Assembly (NCBI RefSeq): GCF_009708175.1
Contig: NZ_WMBB01000009.1
Location: forward strand, 124,001 to 188,000
Source: Nocardia aurantiaca
GTDB lineage: Bacteria; Actinomycetota; Actinomycetes; Mycobacteriales; Mycobacteriaceae
Length of the DNA stretch: 64,000 bases
Reading direction: 5' to 3'
Made by a program: the position numbers and the translations under genes. This document shows, in pieces, positions 52,596 to 61,152 of this stretch. The number at the start of each line of letters is the position of its first letter. The first letter of the stretch is position 1. A model generated the notes under the pieces. That model ran no database searches. It was not told where the DNA came from and worked only from the letters and a program-made list of their open reading frames with translations.

Positions 52596-53567
52596 GTGGA
52601 ACTGACGCATCGGACGATCGACACCGGGGAGATCCGCATGCACGTCGCGGATCGGGGCGAGGGCTTCCCGGTCGTGTTCTGTCACGGGTTCCCGCACACC
52701 TGGTTCATGTGGCACCGCCAGCTCGATGCCGTCGCCGCCGCCGGCTACCGGGCCCTCGCCCCCGACCTGCGCGGATACGGTCGCACCGAGGCGCCCGCCA
52801 ACGTGGAGGCTTACACCAACGCCGCCGTCATCGGCGACCTCATGGCCCTGCTCGACGACATCGGCGCGGAGCAGGCCGCCTTCGTCGGCCTCGACTTCGG
52901 CGCGCAGCTGGTGTGGGAACTGACCCTGCGCGCCCCCGAACGGGTGGCCGCGGCCATCGTCCTGAACAACCCGTTCGCCCCCCGGCCACCCCGCGCTCCC
53001 TCCGCCTTCTGGACCAAGGCGGCCGAGCGCCACTTCCTGCACCTGTCCTATTTCCAGACCCCCGGCATCGCCGACGCCGAACTGGCCGCCGACCCGCGCG
53101 GCTTTCTGGCTCGCGTCTACTACTCCCTCTCCGGCGACTACCACTACCTCGACACCTGGAAGAACCCGCCCGGCCTCGGCTACCTCGACGTCCTCCCGCA
53201 GGCTTCCGCCCTGCCCTGGTCCTGGTTGTCGGAGGCCGAATTCGACACCCTGGTCCAGGATTTCGAACGCACCGGCTTCACCGGCGGCCTCAACTGGTAC
53301 CGCAACCTGGACCGCAACTGGGAACTCACCGCGGCCTACGCCGACGCGAAAGTGGAAGTCCCCACCTTCTTCCTCTACGGCCAGAACGACCCCGATATGG
53401 AAGGTTTCAGCGGCCGCGACCCCCTGGCCACCCTCCGTGCCAACGTCCTCGACCTCCGTGAGGTCGTCGAGGTCCCCGCCGCCGGCCACCTCGTTCAACT
53501 CGAACGCCCCGATGCCGTCAATGCCTTCCTGCTCGACGCATTGAAGAGCCTCGACCTTCGCGCGTAG
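52596..53567 (+). CDS. Epoxide-hydrolase-like alpha/beta hydrolase
   Basis: 323 residues. HGFPH (30-34) forms the oxyanion hole. The nucleophile elbow is G-L-D100-F-G, an aspartate rather than serine, as in epoxide hydrolases and haloalkane dehalogenases. The acid is in FLYGQNDPD, and the catalytic His in PAAGHLVQLERPDAV. Cap-domain tyrosines are likely in RVYYSLSGDYHYLD. GTG 52596 follows GGAGGCGG. It is divergent from the SDR operon, sharing the KstR-like site, so coregulation is likely. Epoxide substrate is inferred from the family. Confidence 0.9.
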   Translation: MELTHRTIDTGEIRMHVADRGEGFPVVFCHGFPHTWFMWHRQLDAVAAAGYRALAPDLRGYGRTEAPANVEAYTNAAVIGDLMALLDDIGAEQAAFVGLDFGAQLVWELTLRAPERVAAAIVLNNPFAPRPPRAPSAFWTKAAERHFLHLSYFQTPGIADAELAADPRGFLARVYYSLSGDYHYLDTWKNPPGLGYLDVLPQASALPWSWLSEAEFDTLVQDFERTGFTGGLNWYRNLDRNWELTAAYADAKVEVPTFFLYGQNDPDMEGFSGRDPLATLRANVLDLREVVEVPAAGHLVQLERPDAVNAFLLDALKSLDLRA

Positions 53568-53720
53568 TCGAAATCACTTGGTGGCGCGTCAATTCCCGCC
53601 GGGCCACCAGGTGTATTCGTGTCGGATCGGCGGCAATCCTCCGATTCGGTCAGAATGCGGAGCGCGAACGCCCGCGGTGGCCGTTTCCCGTGCCCGAGGG
53701 ATCGAGTCGCGAATCCTCCT

Positions 53721-53744
53721 GTTCGTTCGTCCAGTTAGGGGGTA
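53721..53744 (+). promoter_or_regulatory. Weak SigF-like promoter before the amidase gene
   Basis: GTTC (53721-53724), 15 bases and GGGTA (53740-53744) resemble the SigF pattern, about 50 bases before ATG 53793. The -35 is imperfect. Confidence 0.3.
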
Positions 53745-53792
53745 CCGTCGGGCGAAGTCGGGTGCACGATTGTCGATGAGGAGGCTCGGTCC

Positions 53793-55190
53793 ATGGCTTT
53801 GCGAGTTCACGCCTTCACCGATGACGCCCTGGGAGATCACGACGGGGTGGGGATCGCCGAGCTGATCCGGCGTGGGGAGCTCAGTGTCGCCGAGGTGGCG
53901 AAGGCGGCTCAGGAGCGGGCGGCGCGGGTGAATCCGGCGTTGAACGCGGTTGTGGCGGAGGCGGATACGCCGCTGGCGTCGGCGGATCGGGATGCCTTGC
54001 TATATGGTGTGCCGACCTTCGTGAAGGACAATACCGATCTGGCCGGGCTGCCCACGCAGCATGGCAGTGCGGCCTGGCGGGCGCGGCCCGCGAAAGCCGA
54101 CGGCCCCTTCGCGAAACAGTTCCTGAGCACCGGGATGACCGTGCTCGGCAAGACCACGCTGCCCGAATTCGGGCTGAACGCGACTACCGAATTCGTTGCC
54201 GCCGAGCCGACTCGCAATCCGTGGGACACCGGGTTCTCTTCGGGGGCATCCTCGGGCGGATCGGCCGCCTTCGTGGCGGCGGGCGTGGTTCCGATCGCGC
54301 ACGGCAATGACGGTGGCGGCTCGATTCGCATTCCCGCGGCCTGCTGCGGACTGGTCGGGTTGAAGCCGACGCGGGGCCGCCACATCGACGGCCCGCAGGC
54401 CCGCTCCATGCCGATCAACCTGGTGTCGGAGGGCGTGCTCACCCGCACGGTTCGGGACACCGCCACGTATTTCGCAGCGGCCGAACGCTTCTGGCGCAAC
54501 CCGGCGCTGCCGCCGGTCGGCCTGGTCGAGGGTCCCGCACAGCGGCGGCTGCGGATCGGTGTGCTCAGCGAACCCATCACGGGAGCCGCCCTCGACCCGC
54601 AGATCCGGGGCGTCCTCGACGACACCATCGCGCTGCTCGAGAGCCTCGGCCACGAGGTTCGGCCCATTGCCTATCCGGTGGATCGCGGCTTCGCCGAGGA
54701 CTTCGCCACCTACTGGGCGATGCTGGCGTTCCTGCTCGGTGTCACCGGCAAGCTCACCCTCGATCGCGCCTTCGATGCGGCCCGTTTGGACCCGTTCACG
54801 CGCGGCCTGGCCGCCCGCTTCCGTGGCTCCATCCTGCGCTCACCCGGGGTGCTGTACCGGCTTTCGCGGATCGGGCACGTGTACGCGGAGTCCTTCCGGG
54901 ATGTCGAACTCGTGGTGTCCCCGGTACTGGCGAGCCTCACCCCGCGTCTGGGTTACCTCAGCCCCGACCAGCCCTTCGACGAGGTCTTCGACCGCCTGCT
55001 GTCCTACGTCACCTACACACCGCTGGCGAATGTGGCGGGCGCCCCGGCTCTTTCGCTTCCAATGGGTGCGTCGGACACCGGCCTGCCGATCGGCGTGATG
55101 TTCTCCGCCGCCCACGGCGACGAGCGCACCCTCCTCGAACTCGCCTACGCCCTCGAGTCCGCCCGCCCCTTCCGCCGCATCCAGCGATGA
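53793..55190 (+). CDS. Amidase, amidase-signature family
   Basis: 465 residues. The Ser-cisSer-Lys triad is visible: Lys78 in VPTFVKDNTDLAGLPTQHGS, cis-Ser near 153 in FSSGASSGGSAAFVAAG and nucleophile Ser177 in GNDGGGSIRIPAACCGLVGLKPTRGR. It hydrolyses a small amide, ester or peptide-like bond; the substrate cannot be told. ATG 53793 follows GATGAGGAGG. There is no GatA context (no gatB/gatC), so it is not the tRNA amidotransferase subunit. It converges on the lactate monooxygenase gene. Confidence 0.93.
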   Translation: MALRVHAFTDDALGDHDGVGIAELIRRGELSVAEVAKAAQERAARVNPALNAVVAEADTPLASADRDALLYGVPTFVKDNTDLAGLPTQHGSAAWRARPAKADGPFAKQFLSTGMTVLGKTTLPEFGLNATTEFVAAEPTRNPWDTGFSSGASSGGSAAFVAAGVVPIAHGNDGGGSIRIPAACCGLVGLKPTRGRHIDGPQARSMPINLVSEGVLTRTVRDTATYFAAAERFWRNPALPPVGLVEGPAQRRLRIGVLSEPITGAALDPQIRGVLDDTIALLESLGHEVRPIAYPVDRGFAEDFATYWAMLAFLLGVTGKLTLDRAFDAARLDPFTRGLAARFRGSILRSPGVLYRLSRIGHVYAESFRDVELVVSPVLASLTPRLGYLSPDQPFDEVFDRLLSYVTYTPLANVAGAPALSLPMGASDTGLPIGVMFSAAHGDERTLLELAYALESARPFRRIQR

Positions 55191-55277
55191 CGGGCATGCA
55201 CCGGTGCGCATGAGCGCCGAGAAGGTTTGTGCGCCAGTGCCTGCCCGTGGGGTCGAGAAACGTTGCTGACCGGGAGG

Positions 55278-56441
55278 CTAGACCGACACCGGGCGCAAGG
55301 CCTCGGCCGTCAGATCCTTCAGGGTCGGATACCCGTCCACCGCCATGATCAGATCCGCCTCCGCCAGCAGCGTGCGCAGCACATGCACGATGCCGTCCGC
55401 GCCGCCCAGCGCCAGCCCGTAGGCGTAAGGACGGCCGATGCCGACCGCGGACGCGCCCAGCGCCAGCGCCTTGATGATGTCCGCGCCCGAGCGCACCCCG
55501 GAGTCGAACAACACCGGCAGCCCCTCCGCGGCGGCCACCACCTCGGGCAGCATGTCCAGCGCCGGAAGCCCGCCATTGGCCTGGCGGCCACCGTGATTGG
55601 AACAGTAGATGCCGTCCACACCCAGATCCCTGGCCCGGCGCGCGTCCTCCGGATGACAGATGCCCTTCACGATCAGCGGCAGACTGGTCAGCGAGCGCAG
55701 CCACGGCAGATCGGCCCAGGTGAGCGGATTGCCGAACACCTGGATCCAACGCAGGATGGCCGACTGCGGATCCTGTTCCGGCGACTGCGCCAGGCTCGCC
55801 CGGAACACCGGGTCGGTGAAGTAGTTGGCCAGACAGTGCCCGCGCAGCTGTGGGAAATTCCCGGTGGACAGGTCGCGTGGCCGCCAGCCGGTCACCCAGG
55901 TATCGAGGGTGACCACGATGCCCGCGAAGCCCGCCTTCTCGGCGCGTTCCACCAGACTGGCGGCCAGGTCGCGGTCGGTGGGGGTGTAGAGCTGGAAAAG
56001 GCCCGGGGTGTCGCCGAATTCGGCCGCGACCTCCTCCATCGGATCCACGGTCAGAGTGGACGCCACCATGGGGACCCCGGTCCGGGCCGCGGCCTTCGCG
56101 GTCGCCAGATCACCGTGCCCATCCTGCGCGCACAGACCGATCACCCCCACCGGAGCCATGAAAACCGGTGCGGGCCAGGTGCTTCCGAACAACTCCACCG
56201 ACAGGTCCCGCTGGTTGGCGCCCACGAACATGCGCGGGATGACACCCCACCGGTCGAAGGCGGCCACATTAGCGCGCTGGGTGCGCTCATCGCCCGCGCC
56301 GCCCGTCACATACGACCACACCGATGGCGGCAGCGCCGCCTGCGCCCGCTCGGCCAGCTCCGAGAAGCTCACCGGCAGCGCCGGCACCACCCCGCGCAAG
56401 CCGTTGAAGTAGATCTCGTTCTGAAAATCACCGAATGCCAC
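55278..56441 (-). CDS. Lactate 2-monooxygenase
   Basis: 387 residues of the FMN-dependent alpha-hydroxy-acid oxidase family. It converts L-lactate and O2 to acetate and CO2. The sequence runs parallel to Mycobacterium smegmatis lactate 2-monooxygenase: AFGDFQNEIYFNGLRGVVPALPVSFSELAERAQAALPPSVWSYVTGGAGDERTQRANVAAFDRWG, APVGVIGLCAQDGHGD, LPLIVKGI, and the catalytic and FMN end DGIYCSNHGGRQANGGLPALDMLPEV, LFDSGVRSGADIIKALALGASAVGIGRPYAYGLALGG. GTG 56441 has GGAGAG upstream. It is divergent from the Lrp-type regulator, a likely controller. A deeper in-frame extension has no support. Confidence 0.93.
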   Translation of the reverse strand: MAFGDFQNEIYFNGLRGVVPALPVSFSELAERAQAALPPSVWSYVTGGAGDERTQRANVAAFDRWGVIPRMFVGANQRDLSVELFGSTWPAPVFMAPVGVIGLCAQDGHGDLATAKAAARTGVPMVASTLTVDPMEEVAAEFGDTPGLFQLYTPTDRDLAASLVERAEKAGFAGIVVTLDTWVTGWRPRDLSTGNFPQLRGHCLANYFTDPVFRASLAQSPEQDPQSAILRWIQVFGNPLTWADLPWLRSLTSLPLIVKGICHPEDARRARDLGVDGIYCSNHGGRQANGGLPALDMLPEVVAAAEGLPVLFDSGVRSGADIIKALALGASAVGIGRPYAYGLALGGADGIVHVLRTLLAEADLIMAVDGYPTLKDLTAEALRPVSV

Positions 56442-56481
56442 GACGCGCTCTCCAGTTCCGTCTCTTCCGAAAGCTGACACC

Positions 56482-56521
56482 GCGATTGTGCGAGACTGGG
56501 CATAGGGGATAGGACAATCGC
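56482..56521. promoter_or_regulatory. Inverted repeat between lactate monooxygenase and Lrp genes
   Basis: Arms GCGATTGT (56482-56489) and ACAATCGC (56514-56521) are perfect complements with centres 32 bp apart, three helical turns. This fits a multi-site Lrp operator in the divergent promoter region. Confidence 0.6.
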
Positions 56522-56547
56522 AGGATACGAGCAGAGGGCACGGAATC

Positions 56548-57597
56548 ATGCAGGATGGCGTCAAGCTGCTGACCGAGGAGGAGCTGGCGCTCATCCACGC
56601 CCTGCAAATGCGGCCCCGCGCCGCCTGGACCGACCTCGGGCGGGTCCTCGGCGTGGATCCGGTGACCGTGGCCCGCCGCTGGCAACGGCTCAGCGACCGC
56701 GGGGAGGCATGGGTCAGCGTGTCACCCGGCCCGGCGGTGTTCGACCTGCTGTGCGCCGCCTTCGTCGATATCGATTGCGCCGCAGGGCGAACAGATGCCG
56801 TGGTCGCCAACCTGGCAATGCACCCGCACATGCTCACCCTGGAACGCGCGGGCGGCAGCAACCGAATTCTGGCGACCGTCGCCACCGGCGACTTCGGGCA
56901 GATGTCGCGGTACACCCTCGATGTCCTCCCGGCCATCGCGCACATCACGGCCGTGCGCACCCGCATCGTGACCCACTGGTTCGCCGAGGGCGGCAGCTGG
57001 CGCATCGACGCCCTCGCCCCCGGCCAGCGCGAACAGCTGCGCACCCGGCCGGCCCCGACGGGCGCGGAGCGCGGCCGCCGCGTGACCCAGCTGGACCGGG
57101 CCCTCATCGGCGAACTGTCCCGCGACGGCCGCGCCGCCCACAGCGTCCTCGCCGCCGCCCTCGGCACCAGCGCCTCCACCATCAAGCGACGCATCGACGA
57201 GCTCACCGGCCTCGGACTGCTCAGCTTTCGCTGCGATTTCGCACGCCCGCTCGGCGGCTGGCCGGTCGCGGTCACCTTCTGGGCGACCGCACCCACCGCC
57301 GCACTGCCCGAGATCGGCTACGGGCTTATCCGGCTTCCTCAGACCCGCAACTGCGCGGCCGTCAGCGGCACCCACAACCTGGTGTTACAGGCCGGACTGC
57401 ACTCGGTCACCGAGGTCACCCGCTTCGAAAACCAGATCGCCACCTTGCATCCCGAGCTGGTCATCACGGAGCGCACCATCACGCTGCGGCACGAGAAGTT
57501 GCTCGGCCGCATCCTCGACCACCACGGCCGCTCGCGCGCCGTGGTGCCGCCCGATGTCTGGCGGGATACCGCACCGGCGCAAGGGCGTTCGTGCTGA
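56548..57597 (+). CDS. Lrp/AsnC-family regulator, double (fused) type
   Basis: 349 residues, about twice the usual Lrp length. The first helix-turn-helix is LTEEELALIHALQMRPRAAWTDLGRVLGVDPVTVARRWQRL (about 8-48), followed by an AsnC-type ligand domain (AAFVDIDCAAGRTDAVVANLAMHPHMLTLERAGGSNRILATVATG). The second unit begins QLDRALIGELSRDGRAAHSVLAAALGTSASTIKRRIDELTGLGLLSF, followed by a second ligand domain (NCAAVSGTHNLVLQAGLHSVTEVTRFENQI). ATG 56548 follows GAGGG. It is divergent from lactate monooxygenase, with an inverted repeat between; lactate or an amino acid could be the ligand. Confidence 0.92.
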   Translation: MQDGVKLLTEEELALIHALQMRPRAAWTDLGRVLGVDPVTVARRWQRLSDRGEAWVSVSPGPAVFDLLCAAFVDIDCAAGRTDAVVANLAMHPHMLTLERAGGSNRILATVATGDFGQMSRYTLDVLPAIAHITAVRTRIVTHWFAEGGSWRIDALAPGQREQLRTRPAPTGAERGRRVTQLDRALIGELSRDGRAAHSVLAAALGTSASTIKRRIDELTGLGLLSFRCDFARPLGGWPVAVTFWATAPTAALPEIGYGLIRLPQTRNCAAVSGTHNLVLQAGLHSVTEVTRFENQIATLHPELVITERTITLRHEKLLGRILDHHGRSRAVVPPDVWRDTAPAQGRSC

Positions 57598-57663
57598 GGG
57601 TCGGCATTCCGCCACCGGCACCAGGCAATTCGCGACCACAGCTGTCCAGTCCGCTGCGAAGTC

Positions 57664-58458
57664 TCAGAAGTTCGCGTTGAGGTACTCCGCCGCATGGGTC
57701 GTCCACAGCACGCCCGTGCCCGGCATAGTGTGCCCGGAGTACAGCACGTGCTGTCCGTCCGGCCACGGCGTCAGATACCCCAGCAACCCGCGCACGGCCG
57801 CCTCGTACCGATTGAGGTTCGCGACCGGATCCTGCATCAGGAACTCCAACAGCTCGCGGAAGATCACCGGCGTCAGATTCCCGATTCTCGCCCCCTCCAC
57901 CAGCGAGAACGGCGAGATCGCGGTATCGATGGCCCGCAGGGGTGAATCGGCGGGGGAGGAGGTGATGATGTCGCCGGGATTCGCGTACTCCCGCACATCG
58001 ATCCCCGCCGGCCACGGTCCTCGCTGCCCATGCAGCCCATACGTCGTCGGCGGGCACAGATTCCCCACCGACTGCCCCGCCCGCCGCATCGGATTGGCGA
58101 TATTCACCACGAACGCGATCTCCAGCGGGGACCCGTCGACATTGGTGTACATCCCCGCCCGCACCCCCTGCAGAATCGTGCTCGCCACGATCCCGCCCAG
58201 CGAATAGCTCAGCAGCCCACACACATTCGGCGAATCCTGCAACGCCTTGACCCCCGCCGCGACCCCCAGCCGCACCGAGGTGTCCAACGACGGCCCCCAC
58301 ACATTCGGATCCGGCCCGACGGACGCGGGCCAATCCGGCTCGAAACAGCCGAACTTATCCGTATCCAGCAGTTTGGTGACATCCCGCAGCATGCCCGCGG
58401 GCGTCCCGTCGCTGTTTCGCTGCTCCCCGGTGCCGCGCAACGTGATGATGTCGATCAT
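57664..58458 (-). CDS. Alpha/beta-hydrolase, cutinase/LysB-like
   Basis: 264 residues. The start MIDIITLRGTGEQRNSDG has the R-G-T-G-E motif of mycobacteriophage LysB and cutinase-like enzymes. The nucleophile is Ser86 in GLLSYSLGGIVAS. Further features are VNIANPMRRAGQ, a CPPTTYGLHGQRGPW loop, YANPGDIITSSPADSPLRAIDTAISPFS (catalytic Asp), and H in GHTMPGTGVLWTTHAAEYL. LysB cleaves the mycolic acid-arabinogalactan ester; here a host gene without signal peptide, so it may be a phage-derived or housekeeping esterase. ATG 58458 has GGGGAAAGC upstream. No phage genes are near. Confidence 0.82.
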   Translation of the reverse strand: MIDIITLRGTGEQRNSDGTPAGMLRDVTKLLDTDKFGCFEPDWPASVGPDPNVWGPSLDTSVRLGVAAGVKALQDSPNVCGLLSYSLGGIVASTILQGVRAGMYTNVDGSPLEIAFVVNIANPMRRAGQSVGNLCPPTTYGLHGQRGPWPAGIDVREYANPGDIITSSPADSPLRAIDTAISPFSLVEGARIGNLTPVIFRELLEFLMQDPVANLNRYEAAVRGLLGYLTPWPDGQHVLYSGHTMPGTGVLWTTHAAEYLNANF

Positions 58459-58868
58459 TGCTTTCCCCTCCACGCGCCGAGCTTTTCGATGTCTGCGCCC
58501 GACGCTAGGCCGATCCGGCCCCGGGCTCACGAGTAGTGAACTACCCGATTCCGAACCCGGGGCGTCGGCTCACGCACCGCCCTCAGCAGGCGGGCGCCGT
58601 CGGCCGCGAGACGGCACGGTGCACCGGCGTGGACTTGGTCGAGGTCCGCTCTCCCCGATCTCATCGGTCCAGTGTCGGCGGTACGGGTGGCCGCCCTCGG
58701 CGGCCGAATGGTGTCGTAGTCCGTTGGTCAGGTGTCTTTCGCCCATGCAGTCGTCGGCCATGGACCCTATTCGCTCACCGAAACCCGCGATAGCGTCGTC
58801 GCATGGGAACCGGATGCCGCGCGGTGCGCGAGAGTCCGGTCACGACACGGCGTTCGAGGTGATCGGCG
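58459..58868. other. Intergenic region, no gene seen
   Basis: 410 bases between the divergent LysB-like and wax synthase genes. Short frames here lack family features. It must contain both promoters. No operator stands out. Confidence 0.4.
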
Positions 58869-60320
58869 ATGGAGCCACGGGAAGCTCACATGTCGCAGTC
58901 GGATCTGTTCACGTGGAGCATGGAACAGGATCCGGTGCTCCGCTCGACGATCGTCACGGTGCTGCTGCTGGACACCGAGCCCGAGTGGGATCGCCTGGTG
59001 CGCATCATCGATCGCGGCACCCGGGTGGTGCCCAAATTGCGGCAGCGGCCGGTGCCGGTGCCGTTCGGGCTGGCACCGCCGCGCTGGGCCGACGACCCGC
59101 ACTTCGACGTGCACTGGCACCTGCGCCGGGCGGCGCTGGTTCAGCCCGCGGATCTGGCCACCGTGCTCGAGTTCGCGGGCACCGAGGCGATGACGGCCTT
59201 CGATCCGGTCCGCCCGCTGTGGCGGGTCACCCTACTGAGCGGCATGTCCGACGGGGGAAGCGCGCTGGTGCTGACCCTGCATCACAGCCTCACCGACGGC
59301 ATCGGCGGAATCCGCTTGGCCACAGAGATCCTCGACTTCGACCGGGCCGGCTCCGACCGCGGGGCGCTGCCCGAGATTCCGGTCGGACCCGGCGGCGGGC
59401 TCCGCGATATCGCGGCCTGGAACTGGAGCGTCGGCGTCGCGCTGGCCCGTGCGGGACTGTCCGGCGTGCCGGCTCTCGCCCGGCGCGCGCTGTCGAACCC
59501 GGTGCGCGCCGTGCGCGACGGTGTGAACCTGGCGGCCTCGGTGGCTCGGTTGGTCAGCCCGGTGACCGCGACCCTGTCCCCGGTGATGACCGGGCGTGGT
59601 CTCGGCCGCCACCTCATGGTGCTGGATGTCCCGGCCGACCGCCTGCACCGTGCCGCCCACGCCGCCGGCTGCACTATGAACGATGCCTTTCTCGCCGCGG
59701 TGCTGATCGGCTTGCGTACCTACCATGGCCGTCTCGGCACCGGCGTCGATCACCTGCGCCTGACCATGCCCATCAGCCTGCGCCGCCCCGACGACCCGCT
59801 CGGCGGCAACCGAATCACGTTGGTCCGCTTCGCGCTCCCGCTCGACATCCCCGAAACCGCCGACCTGATGCATGCCCTCGACACCGCCATCGCCGATGAG
59901 CGCCAGGAACCCGCCATCCCGCTCTCCAGCGCGATCGCGGCTGCCCTCAACCGCCTCCCCGTCGCGATCGTCACCAGCATGCTCAAGCACATCGACTTCC
60001 TCGCCTCCGATGTGCCCGGCTCCCCGATTCCCCTCTACTTCGCCGGCGCCCGCATAGACCGCATGTACGCCTTCGGCCCCACCATCGGCTCCGCCTTCAA
60101 CATCACCCTCACCACCCACGCCGGTATCTGCTGCGTAGGCATCAACACCGACACCGCCGCCGTCCCCGACCCCGACCTGCTGAGAGACTGCCTCGCAACC
60201 GGTTTCGAGTCGGTCCTGCGGCTCGCCGCGGACGGCCCCACGGACCGCCCGCCCCCCGAGCCGGCGCCATCGGAGCATGCGCCGTCGGAGCTTGCAGACG
60301 GAACCGCCGACGTTTCTTGA
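58869..60320 (+). CDS. Wax ester synthase / diacylglycerol acyltransferase (WS/DGAT)
   Basis: 483 residues. It esterifies acyl-CoA to a fatty alcohol or diacylglycerol, making storage lipid. The active-site HHxxxDG is His138-His139-...-Asp143-Gly144 in LTLHHSLTDGIGG. The middle contains a long helical stretch (WNWSVGVALARAGLSGVPALARRAL), and the C-terminal part has GCTMNDAFLAAVL, TMPISLRRPDDPLGGNRI, SDVPGSPIPLYFAGARIDRMYAFGPTIGSAFNITLTTHAG. The tail is Pro/Ser/Ala-rich. ATG 58869 has GAGGTG upstream; ATG 58890 is close. Triacylglycerol storage is typical for Nocardia. Confidence 0.93.
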   Translation: MEPREAHMSQSDLFTWSMEQDPVLRSTIVTVLLLDTEPEWDRLVRIIDRGTRVVPKLRQRPVPVPFGLAPPRWADDPHFDVHWHLRRAALVQPADLATVLEFAGTEAMTAFDPVRPLWRVTLLSGMSDGGSALVLTLHHSLTDGIGGIRLATEILDFDRAGSDRGALPEIPVGPGGGLRDIAAWNWSVGVALARAGLSGVPALARRALSNPVRAVRDGVNLAASVARLVSPVTATLSPVMTGRGLGRHLMVLDVPADRLHRAAHAAGCTMNDAFLAAVLIGLRTYHGRLGTGVDHLRLTMPISLRRPDDPLGGNRITLVRFALPLDIPETADLMHALDTAIADERQEPAIPLSSAIAAALNRLPVAIVTSMLKHIDFLASDVPGSPIPLYFAGARIDRMYAFGPTIGSAFNITLTTHAGICCVGINTDTAAVPDPDLLRDCLATGFESVLRLAADGPTDRPPPEPAPSEHAPSELADGTADVS

Positions 60321-60360
60321 GGGTGCCCAGCCGACCGGTCATCATCACTCGAGGGCACGA

Positions 60361-60405
60361 AAAACCGGGTGGGCCGCATTCGCTTGGCTATGCGGTCCGA
60401 CCCGG
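60361..60405 (-). terminator. Intrinsic terminator of the tal-zwf-opcA-pgl operon
   Basis: Outer arms CCGGGT (60365-60370) and ACCCGG (60400-60405) and inner arms CCGCAT / ATGCGG form a hairpin. On the minus strand TTTTT follows. It lies 13 bases after the pgl stop. Confidence 0.85.
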
Positions 60406-60417
60406 TGCGGGTCGCGT

Positions 60418-61152
60418 TCAGCGGGAAAGGTCGGTGGCGGCGGTCTCGTCGAGGAGCCAGGTGGTGGATTCGGTGCCGATCGCGCCGGCGGCCGGAATGT
60501 CCAGGGGGGACGCGCCGTTCAGCGCGGCGGCCACCGCGGCGGCCTTGGCCGCACCGGAGACGATGAGCATCACGTGACGGGACTTGCGGATGGCCGGGAG
60601 GGTCAGAGTGATGCGGACGGCCGGCGGCTTCGGCGAATTCGTCTCGGCGACAACGAGTTCGTGTTCCTCACGGGTGGCAGAGGTGTGCGGGAACAGCGAA
60701 TTGATATGGCCCTCGCCGCCCATGCCGAGCAGGTGGAGGTCGAAGGCGCCGTGCTCGGCCAGGTGAGCGTGCACGGTCGCCGAGTACTCGCCCGCTGCCT
60801 CGAGCGGGTCGGGGTAGTCGCCGCTGGAGGATTCGGTGGGGTGGACGCGGGCCGGGTCGACCGGGACATGGTCCAGGAGGGCCTGGCGGGCCTGGAGTTC
60901 ATTGCGTTCGGCGTCGCCGGTAGGGACGAAACGCTCGTCGCCCCAGAAGACGTCGAGCTTGGACCAGTCGATGTCGCCGGGGGCCTTGCGCACCCATTCC
61001 AGCAGAGCGATGCCGGTGCCGCCGCCGGTCAGAATCACCGAGGCGGAGCCGCGCAGACGCTGCGCCTCCACCACCTGGGCGACGAACTTCCCGGCCGCGG
61101 CCTGCACGAGTTCATCGGTGGTGGCGAAGGTTTCGACGGCGGGCTTACTCAT
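60418..61152 (-). CDS. pgl: 6-phosphogluconolactonase
   Basis: 244 residues, DevB type. It hydrolyses 6-phosphogluconolactone after the G6PDH step. Motifs: TGGGTGIALLEWV, DVFWGDERFVPTGDAERN, LLGMGGEGHINSLFPH (catalytic His) and RITLTLPAIRKSRHVMLIVSGAAKA. The start overlaps the opcA end by 8 bases, so it is coupled. It is the last gene of the operon. Confidence 0.96.
   Translation of the reverse strand: MSKPAVETFATTDELVQAAAGKFVAQVVEAQRLRGSASVILTGGGTGIALLEWVRKAPGDIDWSKLDVFWGDERFVPTGDAERNELQARQALLDHVPVDPARVHPTESSSGDYPDPLEAAGEYSATVHAHLAEHGAFDLHLLGMGGEGHINSLFPHTSATREEHELVVAETNSPKPPAVRITLTLPAIRKSRHVMLIVSGAAKAAAVAAALNGASPLDIPAAGAIGTESTTWLLDETAATDLSR

Noticed and set aside
55278..57296. 672-residue extension of lactate monooxygenase
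   Set aside because: The extra 285 residues lie antisense to the Lrp gene; GTG 56441 with a ribosome binding site gives the normal protein length.
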